From assembly GCF_013359595.1 (NCBI RefSeq), contig NZ_JABFMP010000008.1:1-64000 (forward strand): a stretch of DNA of 64,000 nucleotides, read 5' to 3'. Below are positions 14,992 through 23,431 of the stretch, piece after piece (within the stretch, counting starts at the first letter, position 1; every line of letters starts with the position of its first letter). Source of the stretch: Pseudomonas sp. C1C7 (lineage in GTDB: Bacteria; Pseudomonadota; Gammaproteobacteria; Pseudomonadales; Pseudomonadaceae). Under the pieces are notes generated by a model. That model saw only the letters and a list, made by a program, of their open reading frames with translations, was not told the DNA's origin and did no database searches. The position numbers and the translations under genes are program-made.

Positions 14992-16230
14992 TCAGAGCGA
15001 TCTCCAGATGCCGTCCAGCACCGACAGCAATTTTTCGCTCTGAACCTTGTCGATTTCCAACTCTGCGCAACAGGTGCCCCACCCTGAAAGCGCATCCAGT
15101 GTCTGGGCGATATACCGCTCGGGCTCAAGGAAGCTGTAGGGTTTGCACACCTCTATCAACGCCTTGCGCGACGGCTTTCCTGTTCCGGCAAAAGCCGTCG
15201 TGTGCTCATCCCGACGCCCGCCCGTGCTGGAAAACGTCAAGTCATACGCAGGTGCCATTTTCCAACCGCCGGGACCACCAAAGAAGGAGAAATTCTTCGC
15301 ATGATCGTCGTGGTTGTGGGTCAGGGCGTTGAAGATCATCAAGCGGGCCATTTTCTCGACTTCTGTCGCATCCCGGGTCATCGCCCAGGTTGCACGCAGC
15401 AAGTCGCTGTAATCGAGACTGGGGGCACGAAAATCGGCATATAGAATCGCTGCGGCGGACAGCAAATGGCGCTTGGCGCCTGCTTCACGATCAAAGCGTC
15501 TGGTGGCAAAAAAGCGCTCGCGCCCCGTGACGGTCTGGACATCGAACAATTTCGACTCCGACATTTCTACCCCGGCTTTACGGGCCATCGTGGCATAAGC
15601 CTGCTCGATGGCGCCGCTGTCGCGATGGTCGCCATCGCTGCGGAACTTGATCAACCAATGCTCGTACCCTTCAGGCATCGCTCCGAAGGACGAAACGGCG
15701 CGGCGATGGTCCGCAGAGAGGCCAACGACCGCCTTGGGTCGCGCACCACCCGGGGAACCGCCCGCCAGGCGCAGGGAAGTGATGATCTCGTCAGCACTTC
15801 CGCACAGTATGGTCTGCGAAGCTTCATAGAGCGCCGCCAGATCCAGCTCTACGTCAGTCGTCCCGCCTTCCAGTGTCGGCACGTACTCCAACGCCCCCAT
15901 GCCCCTGGCCCCCATATAGGCCAAACGATCGAGCGGACTTATGTCATGACGCTCGACGCTCAGTTCACGGCGAAAAAACCGGTCCATGAGCAACAACCCC
16001 CAACCGTCGGGAAGCGAATCGCTGAAGGCGCCATGGAGTCCGTCAAACAGCTGCGGATCGGCAGCTCTTTGAGGCTTGATCGAAAACTCCATATGAAACG
16101 GCGCGAGATTGAATCCCTTGGCCAGCCACACCGGATCGTACGAAAAGAACAGGCCTTGGCGGGGAATCGAAACCAACTCGCCCACCCTCGCCCCCTGGAG
16201 CATGACGCTTATCGATTTGACGGCTTTCAT
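14992..16230 (-). CDS. hipA: HipA-family serine/threonine kinase toxin
   Basis: 412 aa. N-terminal HipA domain (LPDGWGLLLMDRFFRRE; GARGMGALEYVP), then GGSPGGARPKA, the phosphate-binding/ejectable loop. The C-terminal kinase core has NHDDHAKNFSF and APAYDLTFS, carrying the catalytic Asp/Asn and metal-binding Asp. All key residues look intact. The ATG at 16230 overlaps the hipB stop (ATGA) with AGGGGG upstream, so the pair is translationally coupled. In characterised systems HipA phosphorylates an aminoacyl-tRNA synthetase; the target here is unknown. Confidence 0.88.
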   Translation of the reverse strand: MKAVKSISVMLQGARVGELVSIPRQGLFFSYDPVWLAKGFNLAPFHMEFSIKPQRAADPQLFDGLHGAFSDSLPDGWGLLLMDRFFRRELSVERHDISPLDRLAYMGARGMGALEYVPTLEGGTTDVELDLAALYEASQTILCGSADEIITSLRLAGGSPGGARPKAVVGLSADHRRAVSSFGAMPEGYEHWLIKFRSDGDHRDSGAIEQAYATMARKAGVEMSESKLFDVQTVTGRERFFATRRFDREAGAKRHLLSAAAILYADFRAPSLDYSDLLRATWAMTRDATEVEKMARLMIFNALTHNHDDHAKNFSFFGGPGGWKMAPAYDLTFSSTGGRRDEHTTAFAGTGKPSRKALIEVCKPYSFLEPERYIAQTLDALSGWGTCCAELEIDKVQSEKLLSVLDGIWRSL

Positions 16231-16523
16231 TGACGCCCCCTCGCCCTTCCGTGGTTTTTCAGATCTTGGAGTGTCAGCCATTGCGGCGACGCGAACAGAT
16301 TCATCAGCGGCGCTTCGGCTTCCAGGCAGATCGCGATCAACAACAACCCATCCAGCGAAATCTTGCCGGTGGTCTCGAAGCGTTTGATATTGGATTCAGG
16401 CACACCTGACTTTTGCGCCAATGTGCGTCTGGACAGGTTTTTACTCAGCCTCAATTGCTTGGCATTGCTGGCGATCTGCATGGCGATCTCGCCGGGGGAG
16501 TAGAGAATATGGGTCAGGGCCAT
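16227..16523 (-). CDS. hipB: HipB-like antitoxin, XRE-type HTH
   Basis: 98 aa. Helix-turn-helix region is clear: IASNAKQLRLSKNLSRRTLAQKSGVPESNIKRFE. It should bind and neutralise the downstream HipA and repress its own promoter. The frame extends 90 bp upstream through AT-rich DNA, but the ATG at 16523 with GAGGT 7 nt before it is the sensible start. Overlaps hipA by 4 bp. Confidence 0.85.
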   Translation of the reverse strand: MALTHILYSPGEIAMQIASNAKQLRLSKNLSRRTLAQKSGVPESNIKRFETTGKISLDGLLLIAICLEAEAPLMNLFASPQWLTLQDLKNHGRARGRQ

Positions 16524-16683
16524 GATTTTGACCTCGTAGGGCGCAATAATGAGCGTAGTAGAGCACGGCTTTAAAATTAAATTAAAAGATAAAATATGAA
16601 CCTTTATTTCCAAAAAAGTCGATTAGCGAACAATATTTAGTCCTTTATAAATCGACAATCAGTCATCCGATATAGGCACTTGA
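16524..16683. promoter_or_regulatory. AT-rich divergent promoter region of hipBA and the DUF3010 gene
   Basis: The spacer is markedly AT-rich (for example TTAAAATTAAATTAAAAG near 16570) compared with its surroundings. It must hold the hipBA promoter/operator on the minus strand and the DUF3010 gene promoter on the plus strand. I could not assign a convincing palindromic operator. Confidence 0.4.
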
Positions 16684-17100
16684 ATGAAAATCTGCGGAAT
16701 CGAAATCAAAGGCAGCGAAGCGATCATCGCCGTGGCCACCCTGGAGGGCCAGACGCTGAGCCATATCGCGCTGGCCACCAAGAAAATCGCACTGGACGAT
16801 GACGACGAAGCGGCGAACGTGAAGGTTTTCGCTGCGCAAGTTGCTTCGTTTGTTCGCGAGAATTCGATAGATCGAATGGCGATCAAAAAGCGCAGCAAGA
16901 AGGGTGAATTCGCCGGTGGACCGACGACGTTCAAGATCGAAGGGGTCTTGCAGTTGCTGGAGAATTGCGAGGTGACGCTGCTGTCGCCGCAGACCATCAA
17001 TGCGCAGGCGAAGAAGCATGGGTTTGAGCTGCCGCAGACGCTGAACAAGTATCAGCATGAGGCTTACAAGGTGGCTTGTTCGGCGTTGGTGAAGAAGTAA
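16684..17100 (+). CDS. DUF3010 family protein
   Basis: 138 aa, cytoplasmic, no signal peptide. The N-terminus (MKICGIEIKGSEAIIAV) and C-terminus (LPQTLNKYQHEAYKVACSAL) match a conserved gammaproteobacterial DUF3010 family; the N-terminal beta strand with an acidic residue recalls RNase H/RuvC-like folds, but that is only a suggestion. No assigned function. Ribosome site weak. Convergent with cdhR across a compact hairpin. Confidence 0.75.
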   Translation: MKICGIEIKGSEAIIAVATLEGQTLSHIALATKKIALDDDDEAANVKVFAAQVASFVRENSIDRMAIKKRSKKGEFAGGPTTFKIEGVLQLLENCEVTLLSPQTINAQAKKHGFELPQTLNKYQHEAYKVACSALVKK

Positions 17101-17122
17101 TTTCAAACGCCGCTGTGAAAAT

Positions 17123-17148
17123 GTGGGAGCGGGCTCGCCCGCTCCCAC
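17123..17148. terminator. Perfect hairpin between convergent genes (single REP)
   Basis: GTGGGAGCGGG-CTCG-CCCGCTCCCAC, an 11-bp perfect stem with a 4-nt loop between the convergent ends of the DUF3010 gene and cdhR. It is the core of the common REP arm of this genome and could end transcripts from both sides, although no T-run follows. Confidence 0.55.
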
Positions 17149-17163
17149 AGGTTTACTTGGCGT

Positions 17164-18108
17164 TCATACTTTTGCGGTTCGCCGGTCTTCCCGCGGGCAA
17201 CGCTCGTACTTCGCCCGGTAGCTGCGGGTGAAATACGACGGTGATTCAAACCCGCAGGCAATGCTCACTTCCAACACGCTCATGTCGGTCTGGCGCAGCA
17301 ATTGCCGCGCTTTCTCCAGTCTCAAGCGCAAGTAGAAATTGCTCGGGGTGTCGTTCAGGTGCAAACGGAACAGGCGCTCCAGTTGCCTACGCGTCACCTT
17401 GATCGATTCCGCTAGTTCCAGGGTGCTCAAGGGCGGCTCGCTGTGCTGTTCCATCTCGCCAATGACGTGAACGAGTTTCTTGTTGCTGATGCCATAACGC
17501 GTGGCGACTTCCATGCGCTGGTGGTCTTTGCGCGGGCGGATGCGGCCGAGTACGAACTGTTCGCTGACCTGGATCGCCAGGTCCGGGCCGTGGGCCTGGC
17601 CGATCAGATCGAGCATCAGATCAATAGAGGCAGTGCCGCCGGCGGAGGTGATGCGCCGGCGGTCGATCTCGAACAGCTCCTGGGTGACGCTCAGCTGCGG
17701 GTAGGACTCCTTGAAGGCATCGATGGCTTCCCAGTGCAGGGTCAGGCGATGACCGTCCATCAAACCCGCCTCGGCGAGGACGACACTGCCGGTGTCGATG
17801 CCGCCCAGGGTCACGCCTTCGTTATCCAGACGGCGCAGCCAGTGCTCCAGCGCCGGGGTGACGAACTTCAGCGGTTCGAAGCCAGCGACCACCCATAAGG
17901 TCGCGCCCTTCTTCAATGGCTCCAGCGCCGCATCGGCGTTGACCGACATGCCGTTACTGGCCAGCACCGCCCCGCCATCGGCGCTCAATACATGCCAGCG
18001 ATAGAGCTCGCCGCGAAAGCGATTGGCGACCCGCAGCGGCTCGATGGCCGAGATGAATCCAATGGCCGAGAAACCCGGCATCAACAAGAAATAGAAATCC
18101 TGAGACAT
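17164..18108 (-). CDS. cdhR: Carnitine-responsive AraC-family activator CdhR
   Basis: 314 aa. The N-terminal ~190 residues form a GlxA/DJ-1-like ligand domain (FLLMPGFSAIGFISAIEPLRVAN; GGIDTGSVVLAEAGLMDGHRLTLHW). The C-terminal part is an AraC HTH domain (VTRRQLERLFRLHLNDTPSNFYLRLRLEKARQLL; VSIACGFESPSYFTRSYR). It is paralogous to GbdR in this window and is expected to activate the divergent carnitine operon in response to carnitine. The frame continues upstream, but ATG 18108 starts the domain properly (MSQDFYFLLMPG). Confidence 0.9.
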   Translation of the reverse strand: MSQDFYFLLMPGFSAIGFISAIEPLRVANRFRGELYRWHVLSADGGAVLASNGMSVNADAALEPLKKGATLWVVAGFEPLKFVTPALEHWLRRLDNEGVTLGGIDTGSVVLAEAGLMDGHRLTLHWEAIDAFKESYPQLSVTQELFEIDRRRITSAGGTASIDLMLDLIGQAHGPDLAIQVSEQFVLGRIRPRKDHQRMEVATRYGISNKKLVHVIGEMEQHSEPPLSTLELAESIKVTRRQLERLFRLHLNDTPSNFYLRLRLEKARQLLRQTDMSVLEVSIACGFESPSYFTRSYRAKYERCPREDRRTAKV

Positions 18109-18191
18109 GGCGCGCACTCGAGTGGAGGTAGCGAGACGGCGGGAGCGTGAGGACGTTGATACGCCACTTGCAAACGCCATTCAAGAGGACA

Positions 18192-18226
18192 GGTCGCTGC
18201 AGTGCAAGTGCTGGTCGCCGCAGTGC
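18192..18226. promoter_or_regulatory. Tandem direct-repeat operator, probable CdhR site
   Basis: GGTCGCTGCAGTGC at 18192-18205 and GGTCGCCGCAGTGC at 18213-18226 differ at one base and lie 21 bp apart (two helical turns) in the cdhR-caiX divergent spacer, 92 bp before the caiX start. This is the architecture expected for an AraC-family activator contacting two major-groove faces. Confidence 0.65.
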
Positions 18227-18317
18227 GCTTTTATGGCCGATTAGCTGCGTAACGTGACATCACCGGCGCACAAAGACGACCGGACCCACAATAACGAAAC
18301 TGCCGAGGAACCCGAGA

Positions 18318-19262
18318 ATGAAACGACTGATCAGCAGCTGTGTTCTTGCACTCAGTGGTACCGCTTTGCTGAGCGCCAGTGTCATGGCCGCCGAACCCGC
18401 CTCCTGCCAGAACGTGCGCATGGGCGTGGTGAACTGGACCGACGTGATCGCCACCAGCGCCATGACCCAGGTATTGCTCGACGGCCTCGGCTACAACACC
18501 AAACAGACCAGTGCTTCCCAGCAAATCATCTTCGCCGGCATCCGTGATCAGCGCCTGGACCTGTTCCTGGGTTACTGGAACCCGCTGATGACCCAAACCA
18601 TCACCCCGTTCGTAGACGCCAATCAGGTGAAGGTGCTTGAAGCGCCGAGCCTGAAGGACGCCCGCGCCACCCTCGCCGTGCCGACTTACCTGGCCGACAA
18701 GGGCCTGAAGACTTTCGCTGACATCGCCAAGTTCGAGAAAGAGCTGGGCGGCAAGATCTACGGCATCGAGCCAGGCTCGGGCGCCAACACCCAGATCAAG
18801 GCGATGATCGCCAAGAACCAGTTCGGCCTGGGCAAGTTCCAGCTGGTCGAATCCAGCGAGGCCGGCATGCTCGCCGCGGTGGATCGCGCCGTGCGCCGCA
18901 AGGAAGCCGTGGTGTTCTTCGGCTGGGCGCCGCACCCGATGAACGTCAACGTGCAGATGACCTATCTGACCGGCAGCGAGGACGCCCTGGGCCCGAACGA
19001 AGGCATGGCCACCGTGTGGACGGTTACCGCGCCGAAATACGCCGAACAGTGCCCGAACATCGGTCGCCTGCTGACCAACCTGACCTTCAGCGCCGAAGAC
19101 GAGAGCCGGATGATGCAGCCGCTGCTGGATCACAAGGACGCCTTCGAATCGGCCAAGCAATGGCTCAAGGATCACCCCGAAGACAAGAAGCGCTGGCTTG
19201 AAGGCGTGACCACGTTCGACGGCAAACCGGCCGCTGAAAACCTGCAACTGACCAGTAAGTAA
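18318..19262 (+). CDS. caiX: Carnitine-binding periplasmic protein CaiX
   Basis: 314 aa, signal peptide at residues 1-25 (LISSCVLALSGTALLSASVMA). Glycine-betaine/choline-type substrate-binding fold (OpuAC family): LFLGYWNPLMTQTI, KIYGIEPGSGA and VFFGWAPHPMNV, whose aromatic residues form the quaternary-amine cage. It closely resembles CbcX further right; context with cdh genes and divergent cdhR assigns carnitine. It has no permease genes of its own here, so it presumably uses the CbcWV core transporter (family knowledge). GAGGAA ribosome site. Confidence 0.9.
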   Translation: MKRLISSCVLALSGTALLSASVMAAEPASCQNVRMGVVNWTDVIATSAMTQVLLDGLGYNTKQTSASQQIIFAGIRDQRLDLFLGYWNPLMTQTITPFVDANQVKVLEAPSLKDARATLAVPTYLADKGLKTFADIAKFEKELGGKIYGIEPGSGANTQIKAMIAKNQFGLGKFQLVESSEAGMLAAVDRAVRRKEAVVFFGWAPHPMNVNVQMTYLTGSEDALGPNEGMATVWTVTAPKYAEQCPNIGRLLTNLTFSAEDESRMMQPLLDHKDAFESAKQWLKDHPEDKKRWLEGVTTFDGKPAAENLQLTSK

Positions 19263-19268
19263 CCCCCC

Positions 19269-19320
19269 AGAACCGAATCACAGTACCGAATCACAGTACC
19301 GAACCACAGTACCGAACCAC
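19269..19320. repeat. Four tandem 13-bp repeats
   Basis: Unit AGTACCGAATCAC/AGTACCGAACCAC repeated exactly four times without spacers (the first unit reads AGAACCG...). It lies in the caiX-cdhC gap, within the transcribed operon, and is a likely site of copy-number slippage between strains. Confidence 0.85.
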
Positions 19321-19410
19321 CGATTCGCAGCCCCAGCGGGCTGCGAACGGCACCGCTACGCCCGGCTTTTGACCCGACTAAAAAACACTTGCCTGTAAGG
19401 AACCGCGAAC

Positions 19411-20298
19411 ATGAACCACGACGTCATCATCACCTGCGCACTCACCGGTGCTGGCGACACGACCGCCAAGAGCCCACACGTGCCGGTCACCCCGAAACAG
19501 ATCGCCGCTGCCGCCGTGGAAGCCGCGAAGGCCGGCGCCACCGTGGTTCATTGCCACGTTCGCGACCCGCAAACCGGCAAGTTCAGCCGTGACGTGGCGC
19601 TGTATCGCGAAGTGATGGAGCGCATCCGCGAGGCCGACGTCGACATCATCGTCAACCTCACCGCCGGCATGGGCGGCGACCTGGAAATCGGTGCCGGCGA
19701 GAACCCGATGGAGTTCGGCCCGAACACCGATCTGGTCGGCCCGCTGACCCGTCTGGCCCACGTCGAGGAGCTGCTGCCGGAAATCTGCACCCTCGATTGC
19801 GGCACCCTGAACTTCGGCGACGGCGACACCATTTACGTCTCCACCCCGGCGCAACTGCGTGCCGGCGCCAAACGCATTCAAGAGCTGGGCGTGAAAGCGG
19901 AGCTTGAAATTTTCGACACCGGCCACCTGTGGTTCGCCAAGCAGATGATGAAGGAAGGCCTGCTCGACAACCCGCTGTTCCAGCTGTGCCTGGGCATCCC
20001 GTGGGGGGCGTCGGCTGACACCACCACCATGAAGGCCATGGTCGACAACCTGCCGGCCGACGCGGTCTGGGCCGGCTTCGGCATCGGCCGCATGCAGATG
20101 CCGATGGCGGCGCAAGCGGTACTGCTGGGCGGCAACGTGCGGGTCGGCCTGGAAGACAACCTGTGGCTGGACAAGGGCGTGCTGGCGACCAACGGCCAAC
20201 TGGTCGAACGCGCCGGCGAAATCCTCAGCCGCCTTGGCGCCCGGGTCCTGACCCCGGCTGAAGGCCGCAAGAAGATGGGCCTGAAACAGCGCGGCTAA
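19411..20298 (+). CDS. cdhC: 3-dehydrocarnitine cleavage enzyme CdhC (BKACE family)
   Basis: 295 aa, beta-keto-acid cleavage enzyme fold. The zinc-binding H47-C-H49 motif (VVHCHVRDP), the conserved NLTAGMGGD loop and the C-terminal [14 protein letters not shown] are all present. With acetyl-CoA it splits 3-dehydrocarnitine to betainyl-CoA and acetoacetate. AAGGAA upstream. Second gene of the caiX operon. Confidence 0.9.
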   Translation: MNHDVIITCALTGAGDTTAKSPHVPVTPKQIAAAAVEAAKAGATVVHCHVRDPQTGKFSRDVALYREVMERIREADVDIIVNLTAGMGGDLEIGAGENPMEFGPNTDLVGPLTRLAHVEELLPEICTLDCGTLNFGDGDTIYVSTPAQLRAGAKRIQELGVKAELEIFDTGHLWFAKQMMKEGLLDNPLFQLCLGIPWGASADTTTMKAMVDNLPADAVWAGFGIGRMQMPMAAQAVLLGGNVRVGLEDNLWLDKGVLATNGQLVERAGEILSRLGARVLTPAEGRKKMGLKQRG

Positions 20299-20319
20299 GC
20301 CGAACCTACACATCCCCCC

Positions 20320-20407
20320 CTGTAGGAGCTGCCGAAGGCTGCGATCTTTTGATCTTGATCTTCAAAAGCAACATCAAAAGATCGCAGCCTTCGGCAGCTC
20401 CTACAGG
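20320..20407. repeat. Palindromic repeat pair inside the carnitine operon
   Basis: Nearly perfect inverted pair of the CTGTAGGAGCTGCCGAAGGC family with a GATCTTTTGATC-rich centre, placed between cdhC and cdhA in the same operon. The transcript must cross a very stable stem-loop here. Confidence 0.88.
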
Positions 20408-20434
20408 GTTCACCGAAATCTTCAGGAAATCGCC

Positions 20435-21400
20435 ATGAGCTTTATCACCGAAATCAAAACCTTCGCCGCTCTGGGCAGCGGTGTCATCGGCAGCGGCTGG
20501 GTTGCGCGCGCCCTCGCCCATGGTCTGGATGTCGTGGCCTGGGATCCGGCGCCCGGTGCCGAGGCGGCGCTGCGCAAACGCGTGGCCAACGCCTGGGGTG
20601 CGCTGGAGAAAAAGGGGCTGGCGCCTGGCGCCTCGCAGGACCGCCTGCGCTTTGTCGCCACCATCGAAGAATGCGTGCGTGACGCCGATTTCATCCAGGA
20701 AAGCGCCCCCGAGCGCCTTGAGCTGAAACTGGACCTGCACAGCAAAATCAGCGCCGCGGCCAAGCCCAACGCCCTGATCGGTTCCAGCACCTCCGGCCTG
20801 CTGCCGAGCGAGTTCTACGAGAGCGCCACCCATCCGGAACGCTGCGTGGTCGGCCACCCGTTCAACCCGGTTTACCTGCTGCCGCTGGTGGAAGTGGTCG
20901 GCGGCAAGAACACCGCGCCCGAAGCCGTGCAGGCAGCGATGCAAGTCTACGAATCCCTGGGGATGCGCCCACTGCATGTACGCAAGGAAGTTCCGGGCTT
21001 CATCGCCGACCGCCTGCTCGAAGCGCTGTGGCGCGAGGCCCTGCACCTGGTCAACGACGGTGTGGCGACCACCGGCGAAATCGACGACGCGATCCGTTTC
21101 GGCGCCGGCCTGCGCTGGTCGTTCATGGGTACTTTCCTGACCTACACCCTGGCCGGTGGCGACGCGGGCATGCGTCACTTCATGGCCCAGTTCGGCCCGG
21201 CCCTGCAGTTGCCGTGGACTTACCTGCCGGCGCCTGAGCTGACCGACAAGCTGATCGACGATGTGGTGGACGGCACCAGCGATCAACTGGGCAAACACAG
21301 CATTTCTGCGCTGGAGCGCTATCGTGATGACTGCCTGATGGCGGTGCTGGATGCGGTGAAGGCCACCAAAGAGAAGCATGGGATGGCGTTCAGCGAGTAA
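20435..21400 (+). CDS. cdhA: L-carnitine 3-dehydrogenase CdhA
   Basis: 321 aa, 3-hydroxyacyl-CoA-dehydrogenase-like. N-terminal Rossmann motif [10 protein letters not shown], the [12 protein letters not shown] and [18 protein letters not shown] signatures, and a helical C-terminal domain. It oxidises carnitine to 3-dehydrocarnitine with NAD+. AGGAAA ribosome site. It follows the in-operon repeat; the reaction order is CdhA, CdhC, then CdhB. Confidence 0.92.
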   Translation: MSFITEIKTFAALGSGVIGSGWVARALAHGLDVVAWDPAPGAEAALRKRVANAWGALEKKGLAPGASQDRLRFVATIEECVRDADFIQESAPERLELKLDLHSKISAAAKPNALIGSSTSGLLPSEFYESATHPERCVVGHPFNPVYLLPLVEVVGGKNTAPEAVQAAMQVYESLGMRPLHVRKEVPGFIADRLLEALWREALHLVNDGVATTGEIDDAIRFGAGLRWSFMGTFLTYTLAGGDAGMRHFMAQFGPALQLPWTYLPAPELTDKLIDDVVDGTSDQLGKHSISALERYRDDCLMAVLDAVKATKEKHGMAFSE

Positions 21401-21432
21401 GACTCAGGCTTTGAGGCCAGCAGTACTGGCCT

Positions 21433-21454
21433 CATCGCGGGCAAGCCCGCGATG
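21433..21454. repeat. Minimal REP hairpin in the cdhA-cdhB gap
   Basis: CATCGCGGGC-AA-GCCCGCGATG, a perfect 10-bp stem. A single compact copy of the REP family, again within the carnitine operon. Confidence 0.7.
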
Positions 21455-21492
21455 ACGGCGGCCTTGTCACCACATTTTTTGGAACCTGAAAC

Positions 21493-21969
21493 ATGCCCGC
21501 ACTGACCACCTATCAAACCCGCATCATCCCCGACTGGGTCGACTACAACGGCCACCTGCGCGACGCCTTCTACCTGCTGATCTTCAGCTATGCCACCGAC
21601 GCACTGATGGATCGCCTCGGCATGGACAGCAACAACCGCGAAGCCAGCGGCAATTCGCTGTTCACCCTGGAGCTTCACCTCAACTACCTGCACGAAGTGA
21701 AGCTCGACGCCGATGTCGAAGTGCGCACGCAGATCATCGGCCACGACGCCAAGCGCCTGCACCTCTACCACAGCCTGCATCTGGTGGGCGACGACAAGGA
21801 GCTGTCGGGCAACGAGCAGATGCTGACGCACGTCGATCTCGCCGGCCCGCGCTCCACGCCGTTCAGCGAATTGACCTTGAGCAAACTGCAAGCCATTGTC
21901 GCCGATCAGGCCGATCTGCCGGCCCCCGCGTACATTGGACGAGTGATCGCATTACCCCAAAAAAAATAA
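21493..21969 (+). CDS. cdhB: Betainyl-CoA thioesterase CdhB
   Basis: 158 aa hot-dog-fold thioesterase (WVDYNGHLRDAFYLLIFSYATDALMDRLG, the D-x-N-G-H motif typical of 4-hydroxybenzoyl-CoA-type thioesterases). It releases glycine betaine from betainyl-CoA, connecting carnitine breakdown with GbcAB. 12 bp separate it from the dioxygenase gene, so they are cotranscribed. Confidence 0.88.
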   Translation: MPALTTYQTRIIPDWVDYNGHLRDAFYLLIFSYATDALMDRLGMDSNNREASGNSLFTLELHLNYLHEVKLDADVEVRTQIIGHDAKRLHLYHSLHLVGDDKELSGNEQMLTHVDLAGPRSTPFSELTLSKLQAIVADQADLPAPAYIGRVIALPQKK

Positions 21970-21981
21970 CAAGGAGATTGC

Positions 21982-23145
21982 ATGAACACCGCCGCCGCTT
22001 TAGCCGATTTTCGTACGTATCCGTTGATCAGCGCGCTGACAGGCGTGCAGGCGATGGCGGATCGTGTTCTGGTGAAGTGGGCCGATCAACGGGTCAGCCC
22101 CTTCCACCATCAATGGCTGCGGGACAACTGCCCGTGCCCGCAATGCGTCTACACCGTGACCCGCGAACAGGTACTGGAAATCGTCGACGTTCCGGACAAC
22201 CTGCTGCCGGAACAGTGCAGCGTCGACGTTGAAGGCTGCCTGAGCATCCAGTGGCAGGACGGCCACCTCAGTCGCTTCGACCCCGGCTGGCTGCGGGCCC
22301 ACGCCTATGACGACGAATCCCGCGCCGAACGCCTGGCCGGCAAGCCTCGGGCCAAACTGTGGCACAGCGACCTGACGCTGCCGGTGTTCGAATACCAGGC
22401 GCTGATGAACGACAACAGCGCCCTGCTGCAATGGCTGCTGGCCGTGCGCGATACCGGGCTTTCCCAGGTGCGCGGCGTGCCCACCGAGCCCGGCTCGCTG
22501 AAGCTGATCGCCCAGCGCATTTCGTTCATCCGCGAGAGCAATTTCGGCGTGCTGTTCAATGTGCAATCCAAGGCCGATGCGGACAGCAACGCCTACACCG
22601 CTTTCAACCTGCCGCTGCACACCGACCTGCCGACCCGCGAGCTGCAACCGGGGCTGCAATTCCTGCATTGCCTGGTCAATGACGCCGAGGGTGGCGAGAG
22701 CATCTTCGTCGACGGTTTTGCCATCGCCGACGCCCTGCGCCGGGAAGATCCGCAGTCGTTCAAAAGCCTGTGCGAGATCCCGGTGGAATTTCGCAACAAG
22801 GACCGCCACAGCGACTATCGCTGCCTGGCGCCGATCATCGCCCTGGATGCCCTGGGACAAGTGTCGGAAATCCGCATGGCCAACTTCCTGCGCGGTCCGT
22901 TCGACGCGTCAGTGGACGATATGCCCAAGCTCTATCGCGCCTATCGCCGCTTCATCGAGATGACCCGCGAGGCCCGCTTTCGTGTGATGCAAAAGCTCAA
23001 TCCGGGCGAGCTGTGGTGCTTCGACAACCGCCGCACCCTGCATGCCCGCAACGCCTTCGATCCGGCGACCGGGGCGCGGCATTTCCAGGGCTGCTACGTC
23101 GACCGGGATGAGTTGTTGTCGCGCATTTTGGTGTTGCAGCGTTAG
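21982..23145 (+). CDS. Gamma-butyrobetaine dioxygenase (2-oxoglutarate/Fe(II))
   Basis: 387 aa. N-terminal zinc-binding GBBH-like domain (WLRDNCPCPQC with three Cys, a later His in DGHLS). The TauD-like double-stranded helix has H213-x-D215 (LPLHTDLP) and distal H354 (TLHARN) as iron ligands, and GARHFQGCYVD supplies the 2-oxoglutarate arginine region. It hydroxylates gamma-butyrobetaine to L-carnitine, so placing it last in the caiX-cdh operon lets the cell enter the pathway one step earlier. AAGGAG ribosome site. Confidence 0.88.
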   Translation: MNTAAALADFRTYPLISALTGVQAMADRVLVKWADQRVSPFHHQWLRDNCPCPQCVYTVTREQVLEIVDVPDNLLPEQCSVDVEGCLSIQWQDGHLSRFDPGWLRAHAYDDESRAERLAGKPRAKLWHSDLTLPVFEYQALMNDNSALLQWLLAVRDTGLSQVRGVPTEPGSLKLIAQRISFIRESNFGVLFNVQSKADADSNAYTAFNLPLHTDLPTRELQPGLQFLHCLVNDAEGGESIFVDGFAIADALRREDPQSFKSLCEIPVEFRNKDRHSDYRCLAPIIALDALGQVSEIRMANFLRGPFDASVDDMPKLYRAYRRFIEMTREARFRVMQKLNPGELWCFDNRRTLHARNAFDPATGARHFQGCYVDRDELLSRILVLQR

Positions 23146-23159
23146 ACCGTGTCATCGTT

Positions 23160-23250
23160 CATCGCGGGCAAGCCACGCTCCCACAGGTTCGGCGTCGTAC
23201 ACAAAATCTGTGACCACTCCGGCCCCTGTGGGAGCGGGCTTGCCCGCGAA
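23160..23250. repeat. REP pair after the carnitine operon
   Basis: Inverted arms CATCGCGGGCAAGCC... and ...GCGGGCTTGCCCGCGAAG; the left arm is slightly degenerate. It begins 14 bp after the dioxygenase stop and probably caps the operon transcript. Confidence 0.8.
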
Positions 23251-23291
23251 GGCGTCAGTTCAGGCGACAGATTTCTCAAGGACACACAGGC

Positions 23292-23328
23292 AAAAAAAGC
23301 CCCGATCAAGCCGTGACATGACCGAGGC
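23292..23328 (-). terminator. Rho-independent terminator on the minus strand
   Basis: Read on the minus strand: GCCTCGGTCA, 10-nt loop, TGATCGGGGC, then seven T residues. The 10-bp stem includes two G-U pairs. No protein gene on the minus strand ends here, so it points to an untranslated RNA (next entry). Confidence 0.7.
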
Positions 23329-23431
23329 AGAGGGTACTGTTGAGGAGCTGCAACGCTCGGGTGACCAAACCTTCGTGAAGCGAGCTGAGTCCAGTGTGCC
23401 CACTCCCCTTTGTGCAAAGATGCCCGAAAAC
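23292..23431 (-). ncRNA. Candidate small RNA between the carnitine operon and the gene at 23538
   Basis: A ~140-nt transcript is predicted between a sigma70-like promoter on the minus strand (TTGTCG at 23460-23465, 16-bp spacer, TATGAG at 23438-23443) and the strong terminator at 23292-23328. Internal complementarity includes GCTCG...CGAGC enclosing a small CTTC-AC-GAAG hairpin. The only minus-strand reading frame here has no ribosome site and runs through the terminator. I do not recognise the RNA family. The 5' end is approximate. Confidence 0.5.

Noticed and set aside
23142..23417. 91-codon minus-strand frame over the candidate small RNA
   Set aside because: It crosses the rho-independent terminator, has no ribosome site and overlaps REP sequence; better explained as noncoding.
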